From: Sipunculus nudus
Taxonomy: Eukaryota > Annelida > Sipuncula > Golfingiida > Sipunculidae
Length of the DNA stretch: 64,000 nucleotides
Assembly (NCBI GenBank): GCA_026874595.1
Contig: CM049309.1
Location: 14,808,576 to 14,872,575, forward strand
Direction: 5' to 3'
Made by a program: the position numbers and the translations under genes. The notes beneath the pieces are model-generated. The model was not told where the DNA came from. It ran no database searches and saw nothing but the letters and a program-made list of their open reading frames with translations. Shown piece after piece: positions 58,701 to 64,000 of this stretch (its first letter is position 1; each line of letters starts with the position of its first letter).

Positions 58701-61600
58701 CACAAACATATTTTTTGTTCATAGACCAGTTTTATTTTTTGGTGTGACCTGAATATTTCTCTTATAAAGCCATTGGGCCAAAAGAAATTATTCCAAAAGA
58801 TTGTATCAAGAAAGGGTAATTTCCTGAAATGATTTCAATTTTATAACCCTCTGTGTAAATTCTTAAACAAATATAAAGACTAAATATTTTGGAATCGACT
58901 TTTAATCATGGCAAAAACAGTGGATGACGTCCTAACGGAGTCATCTGCTGAATGGAGGAAGTAGTCTCTGTTAAGTCACTGGAATACGTCACTCAGTAAT
59001 AGGGTCGATCGAAAACAACATTCTCAAAGAACGTCATGAAATACTCACCGATTATAACAAATATTAATCAACAAATCGTCATTATTATTTCTAAAATGAA
59101 TTCCTATCAATTTTCTTTATATAAGAAGTTAATGCAGCCTGGAACACATGATTATCCATGAAAATAAACTGTGTGACATAACGATTACAAACAACGCACA
59201 TTTTAAGATTTGTTATTGTTTGGCAAAGTGTAAAATACAGCTTATCGCTGATTCCCTGTCCGTTCAGGCGTTATATGGGGACAGCGTGACCCCTTATCAT
59301 CCAGTATCATGCATTAAATCCCGAAACAGGCGATTGGTGTTATTTAGGGTGTCTAAAGCGTGAGAGAATTACCTAATGTTCCAAAGGCATAAATAAGGTC
59401 ATAACGGGCCACTGCACTTGCTATCAATCTCATGTAAATATCAAATCTTGTCTTTGCTGTAATATCAAATACCGAATTTCTCCGCAGCTTGGTATAGATA
59501 TCTTGCGCGAGTGGCCTTTTTGATACTTGGTAATAAATGAGAGATAACAACCTTTTCTAGTGCAAACCATGCGGCCACAGAAACATCTTCCCTGTCATAT
59601 ATTCAAATCTCTCTCTCTCTCTCTCTCTCTCTTCGCCTGTTTGTTTATGTCTCTCTGTTAGTCTCTCTCTGTCGTTTTTACTGGTCAATGTTTTCTCTCT
59701 TTTTTGCTTGGCATGCGTCATATTTTTTCTTTAAAATAATAAAATAAATACGTCACATGGTGGTTCAGTTCTTATTCGAAAATGCGACTGTCACATTTTA
59801 ATTAGATTTAAAAATAAAAAAATAAGTAAAGATATGATTGTCGGCACACCGCAACCTTTTATACCTAACGCATATCACTACTAGTATATTCCAAACACAT
59901 TACTGTTTACCATGTTTAGGCAAAAACAGGACAACGTATCCGCGGAGATGTCATATCGATGTATTGGTTAGAATCATTATTGTTACAAGAACAAACTTCC
60001 GAGTTCAGAAATGTGTTGGGAATATACTAGTACTAGTATGCGTAAGGTATAAAATAAGTTTTGCTTATGAGTGTTGGCTTTTTTAATGGGCAAAACGTTT
60101 GTGCAAAAAAAAAAAAAAATGCATGTCTATGACCTGCTTCCTATACCATTGGTAAGATGACTTATATAATTCTTTATTCCTGGTTTCTGCTTCAATAAAA
60201 CTGAACAGGTTAATGTTTTGCGGATTCTTTTTTTCTTCAAATGCACATTCACTGAGCTAGGAGAGCATAATATTTTTTTTCATGCATTGTCAGGAAACTT
60301 TATATTTGAGTATAAAATTGTTTTAACTGTTCTGTATACAAAATCTTGTGACTTTAGTCAACCTTTATTGAGTTTCACCTTTAGAAATTGACGGGACAAG
60401 GTAATTTACGAGACTTTTCGAGTATGGAAGATCCTTAGTCCTGATCGCATTACTTTTGTTAGGGAGGTTGAGGATTTCATTGAAAAATCATAATTGTCTT
60501 CATTGATTATACCATTATATTTGGTATTGTACAAACTTATAACGGTAGATAACATTTTAAATACTAATTTTTTAAATATTATATATCAAAAGGAAGGTAA
60601 TAATATACAAACAAACATATGACACATTTATACGATTACAGAAAAAAATACATGCTTGGTCGAATAAATATTTACTGAAAAGGTCTTCCTAGATAATCGT
60701 ATAATGAGCCGGATGTATTTATGATCCTAACAAATTATTTTGTATAATGTCCAGGATTTGGTTCAGGGCGTGCTGGCTTTAACTCAAGCAAATAGGCGCG
60801 GTGTACGAAACTGCGGGTGGACACCGCAGACGACAGATCTCCTTTCGCTCAGACCTGCGGCATAGAAGGATTTGCCATTATCCCGAGAATTGCTCAATTA
60901 GACCCTCAATCACATTTTCGGTCCGCCAATTGATCCCTGGGCGTAATCCAAGAAATTACCAGGTAGCACTCGGACCTCTATATCAGCTTTCACGGTTTTT
61001 CTTAACGTCCTAAGATTCTTCCACTATCTTATAATTGGTCACATTTACATTTTGTTGTAGCGTATTTTTTCTCTTGTTATAACGTTACTTTTGACATTTA
61101 AGGCTATCCCCCCAGGGTTAATTCCTCATCTCTTTAAAAATTACCGCACCAAACTACCCTGGTGTAAACCAGTGAGGAGAAGTTTCATTAACTCCTATAG
61201 AAAAGGTCAAGTCAGGACCTCGAGAGCACTGTCTAAGCCTTCTTAGCAGGCACGCTGGTTTGGTGCATACAGCCGTAAAGCCTGTCCTTTATCGATAGCG
61301 TTCATACAGGTTAATGAAGGGAAAAAAGATTAATAAACTTACTACAATCTGGTCTATCAAAGTCTAACATACAGTCGTGAAAGTTTATATACAAATTGTA
61401 AGAAAACAATCCCTTTAATGAATCAGGTATTCTGGTAATTAATCAGAAAATAATTAGCACCCTACACGGCGGAAAAATTGGGTAAAGCAATTAATTAAAT
61501 TTATCAGAATACGACAATCTCGTCGTTTCACAATTAAACGCCCAGAAAATCGTACATTGTTGAGGTTTAGATATCTGGATCAGATAATAAATGCATTGCT
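58701..61600. other. Stretch without recognised genes
   Basis: Contains a TC tract at 59609-59632 and an A14 run near 60106. GCACCAAAC..-type words face each other near 61147 and 61263. Frames at 59148, 59353, 59838 and 60801 have no known domains. Confidence 0.5.
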
Positions 61601-62000
61601 GGGGCGAAGCCAGGATTTATAGTGGGGAGGGTGGGGGCGGGGGGGGGGGGGGATGCAGCAAACCCGCTGGTACAGCGAACCAAGAATACTTATATATTAT
61701 ATAAATAAGAAGCAAGAGGACTTCAATATCCTTGTAACATTTTAAGAATCAAAACAAGAGAAAAAGTTCACGTATCAATCATTTGAGAAATAAGGTCCCA
61801 GGGATAGATCGCTTTCTATGTAAATGAATTAATACTTGCAGAGTATACAGTTATGAAAATTAATGTAAATATGACTAAAATTTTCTTGTTTTTTTTTTTT
61901 AATCATTTTCATACTTTCATATTTACGAAGCTATTTAGAATCTGGAAATTTATTCTGCAAAATTATATAGAAAGTCGTAGTGGGGGGGGGGGCACCCCTT
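61601..62000 (+). mobile_element. G-rich dispersed repeat related to the 6.5-kb copy
   Basis: Begins GGGGCGAAGCCAGGATTTAT with G tracts at 61620-61652, contains GAGAAATAAGGTCCCAGGG and GATCGCTTTCTATG near 61786 (compare about 6508), and ends in a G11 run and GCACCCC near 61982. Noncoding. Confidence 0.5.
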
Positions 62001-62047
62001 TAATCGAATTATACTGATGGCTTGAGGGTTCTTCGATTGGTAAATCA

Positions 62048-63652
62048 GTGGCGGATCCAGGATTTTGCTACAGAGGGGGCACAACTGCATGAAGGGTGTG
62101 ATTTTACTTCGTTAAGCATCTACATAAAAATAAAGCGTCACACAAAAATAACAAGGCCGTATGTTTAATCTCCTGTGACCTTAAATAGTGGCATTTGTGA
62201 AGGAAAATCTGCGATAAATGGACATTTAAAACTTATTAAATTTAAAATTTTAAATTAGTGAATTCAAAATAAATTTTATTAAACTCACTATATCTCACTT
62301 AACAGCACAGTTAAAATTTAATTAACAGCATGTAAAGATTTTGAGAATCTACAAAATAGAAATGTTATTGAATTAGCCTCACTTTGTATCTAGCGGCAAT
62401 GCATGCAATAGATATGAATCCCCGAAACATTTGAATTATAAAACCTACTTCATTGAACGAAATGTTAAACATATTAAGACCTATATATTAACATGAGCTT
62501 TCACCAGAAATATGAACACTAAACAAATTTAAATCACAATTACTACATCTTTAGTTATTTCACACATACGAGAGCTATAATTTAAACATTTGTACATTTC
62601 TATATTTTAGAAGTAAAGTGGCAGACAAAGTTGGTGTTGTAAAAATTAAAGAACGGAGAGATTTGACAATAGATAGACTCAACACTGTAATGAAAGTGAA
62701 ACACATGTTTCACAACATTTCGTTCGCCGACTTAATAATATAATAATACCCTTTGTTAGTTTCACCTCACCCCCACCCGATACAAATCCATCCTTTCTGT
62801 ATCCTCCCCTATTCTGAATCCTTGGGGAACAACTTTTCCACCACATCCGAACCTATAATTTACCGGGACCACAGTCTTCATAAAACTGAATCATTATAAT
62901 TCCTTAAACCAAATGCATGTGTACAAACTTTGTTAGGATCCAACAAACTGCTAAAAGATGCTGAAATTCGTCTTCATGCAACCAAATCTTTGGCAGCTCT
63001 GCTGTTTTACATCTACCACAGGTCTAGTAGTGTAACGATGCTAAACTTTGCAAGTTTTCTTCTTTGGTTTATCATGACAATATTCCTTCCAACACTTACA
63101 TTCACCTGTTCGTGTATTCAGCTTATTTCCGAAATATGTTCAATTACCCAGACTTCATAAAAATAAAATGACGATACTTCCAAAACACTGTAAATTAAAC
63201 TTTGTATGCAAACAAAACTGATCATAACGTATGCCTGATTTTTGTTCGATTTTATCTGTCTATGGGGTGATTTATATTAATTATGTCAACATTTATGTAC
63301 ACGCAATATTTATCAATAGTAAGGGGAGGGAAAGTTTCATTCGGAAAGGTATGGGGTAACGCAGCTAGGTCTGACCGTCTGTTGACCAAGTGGCCTTTCC
63401 AGCCACTGGTTCTGCTGGGGTCCTCTTGAAGAAAAGAGTGGATGAGGATAGTGTGAGAAAGTATAAGGAAGGGGTTCAGCTTGTGATAAAAGTTATCTCT
63501 GAAAACATCCATAGTAAAATTTAGATGGAAGACAGTATGAAGTATGCAAGACAGTAAAAATTAATAAATAAATAAATAAAAATAAAATTATAAAATTACG
63601 AAAGCTAAAGGGGGCATGTACATGTCTCCCCTGTGCCCCCTTTGGATCCACC
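62048..63652. mobile_element. 1.6-kb GGATCC-ended element
   Basis: The left end GTGGCGGATCCAGGATTTTG..GAGGGGGCACA is mirrored by the right end TGTGCCCCCTTTGGATCCAC; the inverted termini are about 35 bp with an indel. The inside is AT-rich, with a 76-codon plus-strand frame (62930-63160) and an 86-codon minus-strand frame (63252-63512), neither recognised. It may be a longer relative of the 174-bp element at 31530, or two separate ends that happen to face each other. Confidence 0.5.
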
Positions 63653-63849
63653 TATATAAATATAAGCAATAACATATATATTTTATATATCTAAAAATAT
63701 ATAGGGATATGCAAATCTACACCTTTCAAAAGGAGAGAGATCTATGATATCCCCATCCAGTTTAAAAGGAGACCAATTAGGTTTCAAAGTTTAAAAATAG
63801 GAACGTCATAAAACACTTCAGAAGGGCATTTTTGTTATTATAAATTTCA

Positions 63850-64000
63850 TAGTAAACTAACAATCTGCATTCTATGGAATGCAAGCTTCCGCAATATGGG
63901 TGCCCATACTTATTGGACCCAAATTCCTAGGTTCATTCGTGCATAAGTGACTCTACATTTGGGAATATTCCTTGATGACGTTCCTAAATCCAGATCATGT
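63850..64000 (+). repeat. Dispersed repeat, second copy, cut by the window edge
   Basis: TAGGTTCATTCGTGCATAAG, TGACTCTACATTTGGGAATA, TTCCTTGATGACGTTCC and CCAGATCATG line up with 50890-51080. Confidence 0.55.

Overview
This window looks like AT-rich genomic DNA from an invertebrate animal, most likely a bivalve mollusc. The organism is an inference. It rests on a spliced gene with canonical GT..AG borders and AATAAA signals, a very dense load of transposon remnants and microsatellites, and several dispersed repeats of kinds I associate with bivalve genomes (GGATCC-ended G-rich elements, an AGCTCAGCTGACTG-ended element with internal tandem copies, repeats rich in GACAAACAGACAGAC words, and a tRNA-like SINE). 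I see no operons, rRNA, convincing tRNA gene or CRISPR array.

The only host gene I can support is on the minus strand. It is a Ly6/uPAR (LU, three-finger) domain protein. One exon (22450-22577) carries five cysteines and the last exon (4746-4973) carries the other five, the CCxxDxCN signature and a hydrophobic C-terminal tail that suggests a GPI anchor. The two exons join in phase 0 across an intron of about 17.5 kb, and two AATAAA signals follow the stop. The signal-peptide exon lies upstream, above 22577; 34228-34261 is a weak candidate.

Layout. 1-2360: the 5' part of a decayed BEL/Pao-like LTR retrotransposon on the minus strand (LTR, leader, broken gag running off the left edge). 2361-4600: intergenic DNA and the 3' end of the LU gene. 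4974-22449: its large intron, with MITE-like elements, a SINE and a 1.3-kb minisatellite of 20-bp units that on its right side is organised into 140-bp seven-unit higher-order repeats. 22578-53000: MITE-like families, a 581-bp foldback element, an inverted-repeat pair, a second SINE copy, long AT, CT and CA tracts, a hammerhead-like RNA core and tandem-repeat elements. 53000-64000: a 1.3-kb element with TA-flanked terminal inverted repeats, a reverse-transcriptase fossil, a Ty3/Gypsy-type protease fossil, a possible LTR, and a 1.6-kb GGATCC-ended element at the right edge.

Apart from the LU gene nothing here looks functional as protein. Nearly every open frame is chance, an antisense shadow, or a product of tandem repeats. 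I found no new multi-gene system. The most unusual structures are the two-level minisatellite, the foldback element whose opposite-strand frames begin with almost the same peptide, the inverted-repeat-bounded tandem element at 48.5-50.1 kb, and the hammerhead-like core at 42.2 kb.
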